Source of the DNA: Butyrivibrio sp. VCD2006
GTDB taxonomy: Bacteria > Bacillota > Clostridia > Lachnospirales > Lachnospiraceae
DNA: 64,000 nucleotides
Direction: 5' to 3'
Assembly (NCBI RefSeq): GCF_000423925.1
Contig: NZ_AUIX01000034.1
Coordinates: 16,577 to 80,576, forward strand
Of this stretch, positions 7,788 to 16,677 are shown in pieces. How positions within the stretch are numbered: the first letter of the stretch is position 1; each line of letters opens with the position of its first letter. The translations under genes and the position numbers were made by a program. The notes beneath the pieces are model-generated. The model did not search any database. It saw nothing but the letters and a program-made list of their open reading frames with translations, and was not told where the DNA came from.

Positions 7788-8663
7788 TCACCAACAGAGT
7801 ATGTCACACCCCGTCTCCGTAACCACAATCTCGACTTCCCACTGCGCTGAAGGTGAGCCGTCCTCTGTGTAAACCGTCCAGTCATTATCGGCATCCACAA
7901 AAATCTTATCTCCGCCCATATTTATCATAGGCTCGATCGTAAATACCATGCCCGGAACCATGATCATCTCTGTGCCCGGCTTACTTACAAAGCTGACAAA
8001 CGGCTCCTCGTGGAACTCATTGCCGCAACCGTGTCCGCCAATCTCACGAACGACAGTGTAACCATTTTTCAAAGCATGCTGATGTACCGCATTGCCCATA
8101 TCTCCAAGCGGAGTCCAGGGAATTACGTTCTTAACACCGATCTCAACAGCTTCCTTAGTGACATCCACCAGCTTCTTCCAGGCAGGATCAACATCACCTA
8201 TGCAAAACATTCGAGATGAATCTGAAAAATATCCATCAAGAATAGTCGAGCAATCTACATTAATAATGTCGCCATCCTGCAAAATATCATCAGGAGACGG
8301 AATTCCGTGGCACACCATATCATTAATGGAAGTGCACACGCTCTTGGGGAAGCCCTCATAATTGAGGGGAGCAGGGATACCGCCCATCTTCCTTGTGACA
8401 TCAGCGACAATGTCATCAATATCCTGAGTGGACATTCCCGCCTTTATCTTGTCAGCCACCTCATCGAGGCAGGCCATGTTTATCTTCGCACTTTTCCTGA
8501 TGCCCTCTAAATCCTTCTCTGTTTTCAGAAGAGATCTTGAAGGTACGATTTTTCCCTGTCTCTGAAGAGCTATGATCTTATCATCAAAAGCCTCGTGGCA
8601 AGCCTTGTACTTCTTGCCGCTGCCACACCAACAGAGATCGTTTCTGTCTAATTTCTTATACAT
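7788..8663 (-). CDS. map: Methionine aminopeptidase, type I, with N-terminal SEC-C motif
   Basis: Removes initiator methionine from new proteins. 291 residues. The N-terminal CWCGSGKKYKACH (11-23) is a SEC-C zinc motif, found in a subset of Firmicutes MetAPs and thought to help ribosome association. The pita-bread core shows the expected ligands: His119 in VCHGIP, Asp137 and Asp148 in INVDCSTILDGYFSD, His211 in GGHGCGNEFHEEP, Glu244 in FTIEPM and Glu276 near the end. Length fits the SEC-C form. Its promoter lies just after the polymerase-like gene, so it may be transcribed apart from the polysaccharide genes. Confidence 0.95.
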   Translation of the reverse strand: MYKKLDRNDLCWCGSGKKYKACHEAFDDKIIALQRQGKIVPSRSLLKTEKDLEGIRKSAKINMACLDEVADKIKAGMSTQDIDDIVADVTRKMGGIPAPLNYEGFPKSVCTSINDMVCHGIPSPDDILQDGDIINVDCSTILDGYFSDSSRMFCIGDVDPAWKKLVDVTKEAVEIGVKNVIPWTPLGDMGNAVHQHALKNGYTVVREIGGHGCGNEFHEEPFVSFVSKPGTEMIMVPGMVFTIEPMINMGGDKIFVDADNDWTVYTEDGSPSAQWEVEIVVTETGCDILCW

Positions 8664-8752
8664 TATGATATTCTGACCTTTCTACTCCTACCGACTTAAC
8701 ATTTTTATGAAAACACCTAGTATCTCTATTTTATGCTAAAAGTCCACCTTTA

Positions 8753-8781
8753 AGTATGCATTCAAGAGCCCCCGTTGTCAA
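8753..8781 (-). promoter_or_regulatory. Probable promoter of map
   Basis: Perfect TTGACA (minus strand, 8776-8781), 17-base spacer, then CATACT (8753-8758). It lies in the 140-base gap between the polymerase-like stop and the map start. Confidence 0.5.
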
Positions 8782-8804
8782 CGAGTCAAATTGCCCATAA
8801 AATT

Positions 8805-10424
8805 TCATTTATTCTTGGAAAGTGCCATTACAACGAACAAATACATGAACGAAGTCGCATACACATGCTGAAAAAAGAAAATTGCACAAGCCATATAACC
8901 GGCAAGAGATAGAAGAGCCATTAAGGAAAGCCTGTCCTGCTCTGCTCTTTTCCACAAAGAAGCAAAGGAAGTGCCAAGAAAAGCCATATACGACAGGCAT
9001 CCCAATAATCCATTTTCTATAAGGAAGTTTAAGAACTCATTGTGCGCTACTTTAAGCTTGTACTTCCCGTACATATCAGCAAGAGCCTGGGAAAAATCCG
9101 TGAACGAATATATATAGGACTCAAATCCGCCCTGGCCCACTCCTACAAGTTTTCTGAAAAACGGTAGCCTCTTAAAGCCTATTGCAGCGCAGCGCCAGTT
9201 AAGGCCTCTGTGTGTTCCCCAGTCATAATCGAATCTAAGCATGCGGATGTTTGAAAGAAAACCGGCATGTTCAGGAGCGTTTGTGACCAGGATCATGGCT
9301 AGTATTATAAGGACTAATGATGCCAGCAAAATAGTGAGCATGATTCTGAAAGAAGCTGTTAGCATCTCGCATAAACTATCAGCATTGCTAATGACAGCCA
9401 TGTCTCCATTTTTCGCCAGCGACTTTCTACTAGCAGCGCCATCCCCACTCTCTTTACTTCGAGAAATCCCCCACAACACTGCAGCCGCCGCTATCACATA
9501 TATCCCGGCATGCCTTCTAAGCAGCGAATTCACTGCATCTCCTTCATCAACAAACACGAACAGATCATGAAAAAGTACAAAAACCAAGAGCCAGACCACT
9601 TCGGTTACAGCGCCGAACACTATAAGAAGAGATGAGAATCTTCTTGTCATCTCTCTACTTCTCGCACATACGCCAAACATTATAAAAAGCTCTGTCGCCA
9701 TGACAGGCAAAATAGTGTCACTTCCGATAACCCAGGCTCCCATGAAAACCACAGCATTTACCGCAAGAACTATCATCCTGCGAAGATAATCCTCTTCAAA
9801 TGTATACCATCCCATCACAACTCCCATAAGGCACGCGATATACATAGTTGCCCAGTTGGTCTGTCCGAGGGTTGAGATAAATCCCGGGTATTTATTTCCC
9901 ATGTCCAATGGATAAATATCGAATCTGTTCAGAATTGTCAGAACACTTGTAAGGCCTGCGCCAAGAGCAGCAAAAGCCCAAATAAAATCATTATCGCGAT
10001 AGTAATAATACACAAGAAGCGCCGTCGCAAGAAAAAGAATCTGTGAAAGCAGCCCCATATGCCAGCTACCGTTTCCGACCCATGAAACACCTCTATCCAC
10101 AGAAAAAACAAACGATACAATATTGGAAAGAGTATGTAAAAATAGACAGATTATAGGCAGTGCGGGCAATTTTCCGAGATTCTCTGCCTTCCTACAGATA
10201 GTCTCAATAACCGCAAACGTTCCGCCACCGACGATGAAGCCAATCGCTATTCTCTTATATGCCTCATACTTCGCATTTGCTATATCCGCATATCCGTCAC
10301 GATAATAAAACGGCAGAACCAAAAGCATCGCAGCAAGAAAAAAGAATGCCACAATCTCTCCGTATCCATGAATAGCCTCCGCAGTTGTCACATTCTTTTT
10401 ATTCAAATTACTCTTTTCCCCCAT
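8805..10424 (-). CDS. O-antigen ligase/polymerase-like (Wzy_C family) membrane protein
   Basis: About 539 residues and roughly a dozen membrane spans. STLGQTNWATMYIACL around residue 170 and the C-terminal VAHNEFLNFLIENGLLG are hallmarks of the O-antigen ligase/Wzy family, whose members join or transfer undecaprenyl-linked glycans outside the membrane. The periplasmic-loop-like GVGQGGFESYIY precedes the AHN motif. The open frame extends to 10532, but the first 36 residues only repeat another frame of the dehydratase gene; I start at ATG 10424, a 17-base overlap with that gene's stop, which implies coupled translation. It cannot be told whether it is a polymerase or a ligase. Two similar proteins occur at 52446 and 55274. 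Confidence 0.8.
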   Translation of the reverse strand: MGEKSNLNKKNVTTAEAIHGYGEIVAFFFLAAMLLVLPFYYRDGYADIANAKYEAYKRIAIGFIVGGGTFAVIETICRKAENLGKLPALPIICLFLHTLSNIVSFVFSVDRGVSWVGNGSWHMGLLSQILFLATALLVYYYYRDNDFIWAFAALGAGLTSVLTILNRFDIYPLDMGNKYPGFISTLGQTNWATMYIACLMGVVMGWYTFEEDYLRRMIVLAVNAVVFMGAWVIGSDTILPVMATELFIMFGVCARSREMTRRFSSLLIVFGAVTEVVWLLVFVLFHDLFVFVDEGDAVNSLLRRHAGIYVIAAAAVLWGISRSKESGDGAASRKSLAKNGDMAVISNADSLCEMLTASFRIMLTILLASLVLIILAMILVTNAPEHAGFLSNIRMLRFDYDWGTHRGLNWRCAAIGFKRLPFFRKLVGVGQGGFESYIYSFTDFSQALADMYGKYKLKVAHNEFLNFLIENGLLGCLSYMAFLGTSFASLWKRAEQDRLSLMALLSLAGYMACAIFFFQHVYATSFMYLFVVMALSKNK

Positions 10425-12285
10425 CCGGATGATATGTATCAACCACCTTCGCCACAAGAGCCTTGATATCCTTGTCATTCTTCTTGGACGCGGCATCAAG
10501 CTCCTCAAGCTGCTTTGAAAACAGCTCATCATCCATCTCTATTGGCTTACCAATATAAATCATGTTATTGGCAGTCTTCTTTTTACCCTCTTCATCCATG
10601 AGAATCTCCTCATACATCTTCTCGCCGGGACGAAGACCGGTATAAACAATCTTAATATCCACATCAGGCCGAAGTCCTGACAGCTTAATCAGGTTCCTCG
10701 CCATATCATCGATTTTCACAGGCTTTCCCATATCCAGGACAAAAATCTCGCCGCCCTTTGCATAGTAACTTGCCTGAAGCACCAAAGATACAGCCTCAGG
10801 AACCGTCATGAAAAATCGAACGATATTTTTATCGGTAACTGTTACAGGACCGCCCTTTGCAATCTGCTCCTTGAAAAGCGGAATAACAGAACCGTTAGAG
10901 CCCAGTACATTACCAAATCTTACAGCAGAAAAAACCGTATCCGGATATTTCCTGTCCATCATCTGAATGATCATCTCACAGATACGCTTAGTAGCGCCCA
11001 TCAAAGACGTAGGATTGACCGCTTTATCCGTCGAGATCATAACAAAACGCTTTACGCAGTAATTACCTGCTGCCAGAGCAGTCTTGTACGTACCCATCAC
11101 ATTGTTCTTGACCGCTTCATTCGGACTCTTCTCCATAAGAGGCACATGCTTATGCGCAGCCGCATGGAAAATAACATCCGGCTTGTACTCCTTAAGCACA
11201 CTGCGAACCCTACTGGTATTGCGGACAGAACCAATAAGTGCCTGAATATCCAGCTCCGGGTAAGTCCTCTTAAGCTCCTGCTCTATCTGATAAGCATTGT
11301 TCTCATAAATATCGAAGATAATAAGCTGCTTCGGTTCAGCTGCCGCAATCTGCCTGCAAAGCTCGGATCCGATGGAACCGCCTCCACCTGTGACCATAAC
11401 AACCTTATCTTTAATATATGAAAAGATCTCGGAATTATTAACCTTGACCTCATCCCTCTCAAGAAGGTCCTCAATGTTAACATCTCTTAGCTTGGAAACA
11501 CTTACTTCACCTGAAACAATCTGCAAAAGTCCGGGCACCGTCTGCAGCTTACAGCCGGTATCCTTACATATATTAAGAATCTCTCTTCTGTCCTCTACAG
11601 GTGCAGAGGGAATCGCATAGATAATCCTGTCAATCTCATATTTCTCGCAGAGCTTAGGAATATCATTTCTACCGCCGCCGATTTTCACCCCCTGAAGGTA
11701 TCTGCCCCAGGTGGTCTCGTTATCGTCCACCAGCACTCTCACTTTATAGGTCTTAACAAGCTTCAAATCTGTAAGAAGCTCCCTTGCTGCGTTCCCGGCA
11801 CCTATGACCATGACATTATCCCGCTTAACATCTGCCGCAACACCAATATCAAAGAACCGCCCATTACTACCCTTGACAACTCTGTATGAAAACCGGATTC
11901 CCAGACAGAGAATCACATTCAGAATGATAGCGATGAACAGACAACTCCTGGGGATATTGAAACGATCCACCCTGTTTAGAGCAAACATAACAACAGCCAG
12001 CACAAAATAAGCAAGCATCGTGCGGTAAACCTCCGCCAGAGATGCAAATCGCCATATACTGTGATAAAGCCGGAAAATATAATAAACCGCCACCGTGATC
12101 ACAACCGCCAGTGGCAATAGATAGAGAATATTCCCCTTATATAACCCGGGAATCTCCCTATATTTGAAATCAAAACGCACAAGCAGCGCGGTCACATAAG
12201 ATATGACCACGCTGAGAATATCCGCCATGAGAATCAAAAGCACGCGCGCATAATAACGCTTCGTGTTCTTATAAAAATTCCCCAT
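10408..12285 (-). CDS. WbpM/CapD-type nucleotide-sugar 4,6-dehydratase, membrane bound
   Basis: 625 residues. Four membrane spans (about 12-135), a CoA-binding-like Rossmann region (VMVIGAGNAARELL near 158) and a C-terminal short-chain dehydrogenase domain with GGGGSIG at 300-306 and STDKAVNPTSLMGATKR at 418-434. Met429/Lys433 replace the usual Tyr-x3-Lys, as in WbpM/PglF-type C6 dehydratases. These convert UDP-GlcNAc to UDP-4-keto-6-deoxy-GlcNAc or relatives, the first step to bacillosamine, QuiNAc or FucNAc for glycans. Full length for the family. It overlaps the polymerase-like gene downstream; the second dehydratase lies 96 bases upstream. Confidence 0.9.
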   Translation of the reverse strand: MGNFYKNTKRYYARVLLILMADILSVVISYVTALLVRFDFKYREIPGLYKGNILYLLPLAVVITVAVYYIFRLYHSIWRFASLAEVYRTMLAYFVLAVVMFALNRVDRFNIPRSCLFIAIILNVILCLGIRFSYRVVKGSNGRFFDIGVAADVKRDNVMVIGAGNAARELLTDLKLVKTYKVRVLVDDNETTWGRYLQGVKIGGGRNDIPKLCEKYEIDRIIYAIPSAPVEDRREILNICKDTGCKLQTVPGLLQIVSGEVSVSKLRDVNIEDLLERDEVKVNNSEIFSYIKDKVVMVTGGGGSIGSELCRQIAAAEPKQLIIFDIYENNAYQIEQELKRTYPELDIQALIGSVRNTSRVRSVLKEYKPDVIFHAAAHKHVPLMEKSPNEAVKNNVMGTYKTALAAGNYCVKRFVMISTDKAVNPTSLMGATKRICEMIIQMMDRKYPDTVFSAVRFGNVLGSNGSVIPLFKEQIAKGGPVTVTDKNIVRFFMTVPEAVSLVLQASYYAKGGEIFVLDMGKPVKIDDMARNLIKLSGLRPDVDIKIVYTGLRPGEKMYEEILMDEEGKKKTANNMIYIGKPIEMDDELFSKQLEELDAASKKNDKDIKALVAKVVDTYHPDGGKE

Positions 12286-12381
12286 ACAAAACTGCTCCCC
12301 GCATAAATTCTTCTCTAAGGCAGGTGTCTTCGACGATCAACAATGTAATCTCCAAGCCCCTAATACGAAAACACCGCTATA

Positions 12382-13587
12382 TCACATTCTACCATCAAGA
12401 AACTTTCCTGTCTCCTTGTGATTGAAGTTAGGAATCATCTCATTGAAAAGATCGATGATCTCTCCTCTCTCCCAGCTGCCGGCAGCCTTCATAGATTCAA
12501 TCCGGCGCGAAAAGTCATCAAGCTTTTTGCTATCATAGCTAAGCTCATTCTTGATGATACCGATGGACTCAAATCTATCCATGTCAAGAATCTCGTTATC
12601 CGTGTAGAACTCCTCAAAATCCTTCTCACCGGTGGTATCGCTGTTAAAGAAATACACAGGCCACTTACGCTGAGCCTTGAGCTCCGCAACCCTGTCCCTT
12701 GCCTCCTGCTCAGTAGCGCACTGCACGGGCTCATACCCAAGATTCTCCAAGTACTTCTCAGCAATACTGCTGAAGGTAACAAGATTAAGTTCCTCATCCA
12801 GCTTAGGGAAGTAGATATCTCTGTTTTCACCGGTAAGGCACGAAAGCAGACACAGTTCACCGGACTCCTTGGGAGTAACAAAATATCTTCTCACATCACA
12901 AGGAGCTGCAAGCGGCTGATTTTTCTCAATTCTTCTATTAAAACCATATAGGAGACTTCCGTCTGAAAATGCCACATTGGCAAATCTTGCAGTAGAAACA
13001 GGCATCTCCTCACTTCTGCGATTAAGAAACATCTCCATTATTCGCTTTGACGCACCCATCATATTCACGGGATTGGCAGCCTTATCAGTAGACACGCAGA
13101 AATACTTCTTAGCACCCATCTCATACGCCATCTTCATAGTCACATCAGTATTGAAGATATTCGTGTCAATCATCCTCATTAACGTATATGGATCCTTCTC
13201 AGACCTTACATGCTTAAGCGCAGATGTATTAAAGATGTAGTCATATCCGCCTATTCTGCCATTTTGCGCATTGATAAACGCCTTGAAAATATCACTTCCA
13301 CAGTCGAGGGCGAAGGTTGCAAACTCACCGCTGCCATAACCCACCGATGATCTGATATCTCTAACAAGCTCAACCATGTTGTTCTCACTTATATCAACAA
13401 CATGCAAAACCTCGGGATCGCGCCTGAAAATCTCGCGACAGATAGCAGAACCAATAGTACCTGCGCCGCCTATCACAAGAAATCTCGAACTCTTTATAAT
13501 CTCTGTAAGCTCACCCTCAAGACGCGCTATATCGCCTTCAAAAAGAGGCTGAGTACGCCCCACCATTCCTAAAATTTTATCGCTCAT
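12382..13587 (-). CDS. SDR-type UDP-HexNAc 4,6-dehydratase-like polysaccharide enzyme
   Basis: 401 residues, soluble. FLVIGGAGTIGSAIC gives the NAD(P)-binding Rossmann motif (40-46). CVSTDKAANPVNMMGASKR (164-182) has the Met-x3-Lys replacement (Met177, Lys181) typical of the FlaA1/PseB/LegB/CapD dehydratase set. The C-terminal ~130 residues, including VYFFNSDTTGEKDFEEFY, extend beyond the ~330 residues of PseB and resemble the longer dehydratases seen in legionaminate-type and other glycan clusters (family memory). The precise sugar cannot be read from sequence. Together with the WbpM-like enzyme downstream it points to at least one 6-deoxy-amino sugar in the polymer. Confidence 0.75.
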   Translation of the reverse strand: MSDKILGMVGRTQPLFEGDIARLEGELTEIIKSSRFLVIGGAGTIGSAICREIFRRDPEVLHVVDISENNMVELVRDIRSSVGYGSGEFATFALDCGSDIFKAFINAQNGRIGGYDYIFNTSALKHVRSEKDPYTLMRMIDTNIFNTDVTMKMAYEMGAKKYFCVSTDKAANPVNMMGASKRIMEMFLNRRSEEMPVSTARFANVAFSDGSLLYGFNRRIEKNQPLAAPCDVRRYFVTPKESGELCLLSCLTGENRDIYFPKLDEELNLVTFSSIAEKYLENLGYEPVQCATEQEARDRVAELKAQRKWPVYFFNSDTTGEKDFEEFYTDNEILDMDRFESIGIIKNELSYDSKKLDDFSRRIESMKAAGSWERGEIIDLFNEMIPNFNHKETGKFLDGRM

Positions 13588-13691
13588 TTTATCAATCCCT
13601 TCTAATGATATTTTTATTGTATATCATTCACTTCGATTAATCTTTGTAAAATGGCAATTAGTAAATTATTCTTCGTCTAAATCTGGCCCTG

Positions 13692-15302
13692 TCAGTGTGT
13701 GAGATAATACTGTGCATAATCTGTCAGGGAATATGAGTCTACGCGGTATAGTATGTCCGCAATGCTTCTAAAATAAATATAGAGATAAAGTCCGCATATT
13801 GTCAGATACGCAAGCCTTCTCCTGTTTTTATTAAAAACAAGGATGATGAACAAATATAGGAGCCAACTTATAATTCCAAAGATTATGAGTGCTGATGGCA
13901 AATTCGAGATCACATCTCTGGTGAGCTTAACTCCTGTCATATCAAAGCAGATATTCATTGACATGATGGAATGGACATAGCTGTCAACTCCTGACATCAC
14001 AGGTGCAATTACAAGAGCAAAGAAAATCGTCAATGCAGCAAATATAGATGCTGACAAGGGAGTTAGCAGTTTATTCTTTCTATCTGCCGAATCGATAGTT
14101 TCTGTATCTTGAGATATCCTTGCAAGTGCATAAAAACCTATGAAAAGCATAATAGGAAGCGTGCTCTCAAGATATCTACCAAAAACAAGATGGTCGCTTC
14201 GTTCTACTGCTGTTCCATACCAGTAACCATAAGCCGTTTCAAAAAAGAATAATAAGCCAAGCAGAAATGATCCAAAGTAAAATATGCTTCCCAGTAGGCA
14301 AATATTTTGCAGCTTTGGTGAAAAGAACCCTTTCTTTTTCAGACCGAATCCGCACATAGCACATACTACAAGGCCTAGAAGCGTTATCCCTATGCCGGAT
14401 GCCGCGCTATTGAATAACCATCCCATTATTGATTTTAATAGGACCGGAAGCCCTTTAGCCGAAAACATTTTACGGTAGATTTCTAAGTCAAAAAAGGATG
14501 AAAGAAGGTTATACTTAAGGAGCTCTCCTCTGTACACATATAGCTTTAACCATGCATTAAATACCCTGTCGAGAATCAGTGCCAAAGCGAGGTTGATGAT
14601 AAACATTACCGGATGGATTAGTTGTACTCTTCTACTTATTCTAAAAATGATAAGAAAAAGTACTGTCCCAAGAACTATAACTATTCCGCGCTGGTGACAC
14701 ATAAATGCGTATACACTGACCCATGCAAGTAATGCGCTAAGAAGTCTCTGCTTATTTAAAAGCCTCCCCTTAGGTTCATCGGATTCAGATGAACTGACAT
14801 TCTGTAAGGCAGCTACTATCCCTTCAAGTTCCATGACAGTCAAAATAATCAACCAGGGAATAAGAAAAAGCACCGGCTCAGCCCAGGTAAGCTTGGCATA
14901 TAGCAGCGTCCCCGGCATACACCCCGTTATAAGGGATATGAAAACCGCATCCTCATTTGCCATTTTCAGGTGCTTTGTACTCAGCTTATATATAATGACA
15001 GGAATAAATGCAGTAACAATGCTATTTGCCATTAGAAGAAACTTATAACGAATAGCAGGATTCTTTATTAGCAAAAATATTGGAAGGAAATAAATAGTCT
15101 GCCCATATTTATAGAAGAACCCCTTTTCAACCAAGATATCTCCCCAGTCATGCCCGGTTAGATAAGCTGCAGCTCCCATGGTTCCAAGCGCATCCTCCAC
15201 CTGCGGAGCAGACAGAAAAAAAGCTGGAATAGTCGAGAGGGCAAATGCAATGATATAAAGATAAAGAATTATATTTGAATTATTAGATTTTGTTTTTATC
15301 AC
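13692..15302 (-). CDS. GT-C-like polytopic membrane protein (putative glycosyltransferase)
   Basis: 536 residues with about 11 hydrophobic spans. A first extracellular loop carries an acidic residue soon after span 1 (SAPQVEDALGTMG), as in GT-C lipid-sugar-dependent transferases, followed by GHDWGDILVEKGFFYKYGQ. CHQRGIVIVLG lies in a central span. The protein at 41713 has the same plan with YTTGDEYLML, GVDWQNVLDNYYRYYG and VHQRAITIIVV at matching places, so the two look like paralogs. Transfer of a sugar from a polyprenyl-phosphate donor is inferred from architecture only. Its own start (ATG 15302) follows the end of the accessory island. Confidence 0.6.
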   Translation of the reverse strand: MIKTKSNNSNIILYLYIIAFALSTIPAFFLSAPQVEDALGTMGAAAYLTGHDWGDILVEKGFFYKYGQTIYFLPIFLLIKNPAIRYKFLLMANSIVTAFIPVIIYKLSTKHLKMANEDAVFISLITGCMPGTLLYAKLTWAEPVLFLIPWLIILTVMELEGIVAALQNVSSSESDEPKGRLLNKQRLLSALLAWVSVYAFMCHQRGIVIVLGTVLFLIIFRISRRVQLIHPVMFIINLALALILDRVFNAWLKLYVYRGELLKYNLLSSFFDLEIYRKMFSAKGLPVLLKSIMGWLFNSAASGIGITLLGLVVCAMCGFGLKKKGFFSPKLQNICLLGSIFYFGSFLLGLLFFFETAYGYWYGTAVERSDHLVFGRYLESTLPIMLFIGFYALARISQDTETIDSADRKNKLLTPLSASIFAALTIFFALVIAPVMSGVDSYVHSIMSMNICFDMTGVKLTRDVISNLPSALIIFGIISWLLYLFIILVFNKNRRRLAYLTICGLYLYIYFRSIADILYRVDSYSLTDYAQYYLTH

Positions 15303-15320
15303 TATACTCCTTCATTCAGA

Positions 15321-15902
15321 TCACTTCTTAAGTATTTCCTCTGCCATCTTAACTGCTTCTTCCCATGACAAATCAAGCTTCTCTTTCATAAGATACTCAG
15401 CTAGACTTTTAACGTCTTCATTTTTAGCACATGTCTTTCCCTTCTCAATACCTTTTTCTTCTATCTCATCCAGAACGTTACACATACTTACACGCTCCCT
15501 TCCCTTTACTTGCTCATATGTTTCAACAAACCTGTTATCATCAGTCAAAGCGCTCATCAAACTTAACATCTCCTGAACAAGTAATACTGCCTTATTCCAC
15601 CACTTCTCATAGCTATAGTATAACACAAGGGATACTAGCGGATAGCGTTTATTCTTAGCTGAAGGTCGTAACTGCGCCCAGTATCCTGCTCCATCGTAAT
15701 TGATAACCCTGATAGGCATATCATCATCCACATCCGTCTGGTTCTCGAATCCTACTGCCGCCAATCTGATATGACTATTATTCCAATACTTGAGTACATC
15801 TCGTTCCTGACTTCGCACCTTACCATGCGCGGTATAATTACTATACGGAGTTGCCTCTGAAAGCGACTCTGGAACAATAACCTCTTCTCCATCGGATAAC
15901 AT
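15321..15902 (-). pseudogene. 5'-truncated Rpn-type (PD-(D/E)XK) recombination-promoting nuclease remnant
   Basis: 193 residues remain. GEEVIVPESLSEA, AAVGFENQTDVDDDMPIRVINYDGAGYW and the coiled C-terminal tail (KGIEKGKTCAKNEDVKSLAEYLM) match Rpn/PDDEXK-family transposase-like proteins common in Lachnospiraceae. Relatives usually have a longer N-terminus before the GEE-V-I-P element (memory of the family). The open frame begins only ten or so bases after the terminator of the TOPRIM gene and lacks a visible ribosome site, so I read it as a fragment cut by arrival of the upstream module. A functional short form cannot be excluded. Confidence 0.55.
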
Positions 15903-15908
15903 ATTGAA

Positions 15909-15947
15909 AAGGTCGCAACCCCTAACATATTAGAGCATTGCGACCTT
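15909..15947 (-). terminator. Terminator after the ATPase-TOPRIM pair
   Basis: AAGGTCGCAA (15909-15918) pairs with TTGCGACCTT (15938-15947), a perfect 10-bp stem ending just after the TOPRIM gene. The T-run is TTTTC on the minus strand and TTTATTTT on the plus strand, so it may work both ways. Confidence 0.6.
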
Positions 15948-15951
15948 TATT

Positions 15952-16662
15952 TTATAGCAAATCATCTGGCCTAGGATGCTGTATGAAGTATACATGAAGA
16001 TTAGTATGCCTCTCTATAGAATGCAAATCCTCCTTGATATAACTCCAAGAACCAGATAAGGAGTCCGGAGTGCCATTTACGACATCAGCCTTTAGAAAAT
16101 CAATAAATTTCTCTTCTTTGCCAATGAATCTTTCATAAAAAGCATCGGCATAATCCTGTTTCTTATCTGCATCAAGATTGCGTTCGTTGTATAGGGCATG
16201 ATCAAGATTGCATGACAAAAAATACATTTCATAGGGCAGACCTTTTATATCCTTCATGGACAAAAGAAAGCTTATGATTCCTGACTTCTTATTATTTCGT
16301 TCTTTAACTTTTTCAATATCTTTACAATGAATGCCATCATCCTGATAAACAAATCGGTAAGTCTCCCCTTCAAAAATGGTTGAATCAGGAATAAATGTTC
16401 CGTCAGTATCAAAGATCTGTACCACTTGAAAAATGTCACTTTTTTGAAGCTTCTGATCTTTTATAAACCTGTCTATAACATCGTATATTCTATCTTCAAC
16501 GTTTTTCGTATCAACATCTGGATCACTTGATATATCACCATTTGTGAATTTGAAAACAATGTTTTTAGATCTTCTGTAAATCTTCTTAAAAATTTTTTCG
16601 AGGGCTGTCTTATCCGATGGACCCTCGACAATAAACAAAACAGTTTTCTTTGCTTCTCCCAT
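15952..16662 (-). CDS. TOPRIM-like protein (RloB/AbiLii/OLD-type), partner of AAA ATPase
   Basis: 236 residues. LFIVEGPSDKTALEKIF at the N-terminus supplies the TOPRIM glutamate (Glu13) and VQIFDTDGTF the DxD pair (Asp85, Asp87). The remainder (SGIISFLLSMKDI, FLSCNLDHALYN) is like the C-terminal part of RloB-type proteins. It begins 15 bases after the ATPase stop, so the two are co-expressed. ATPase plus TOPRIM pairs are a recurrent anti-phage architecture (OLD, Gabija in fused form, AbiL and RloAB as separate genes). Nuclease activity and defence role are inferred from this pairing and the island setting; the exact family needs a profile search. Confidence 0.65.
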   Translation of the reverse strand: MGEAKKTVLFIVEGPSDKTALEKIFKKIYRRSKNIVFKFTNGDISSDPDVDTKNVEDRIYDVIDRFIKDQKLQKSDIFQVVQIFDTDGTFIPDSTIFEGETYRFVYQDDGIHCKDIEKVKERNNKKSGIISFLLSMKDIKGLPYEMYFLSCNLDHALYNERNLDADKKQDYADAFYERFIGKEEKFIDFLKADVVNGTPDSLSGSWSYIKEDLHSIERHTNLHVYFIQHPRPDDLL

Positions 16663-16677
16663 TTCGAAACCTCCCTA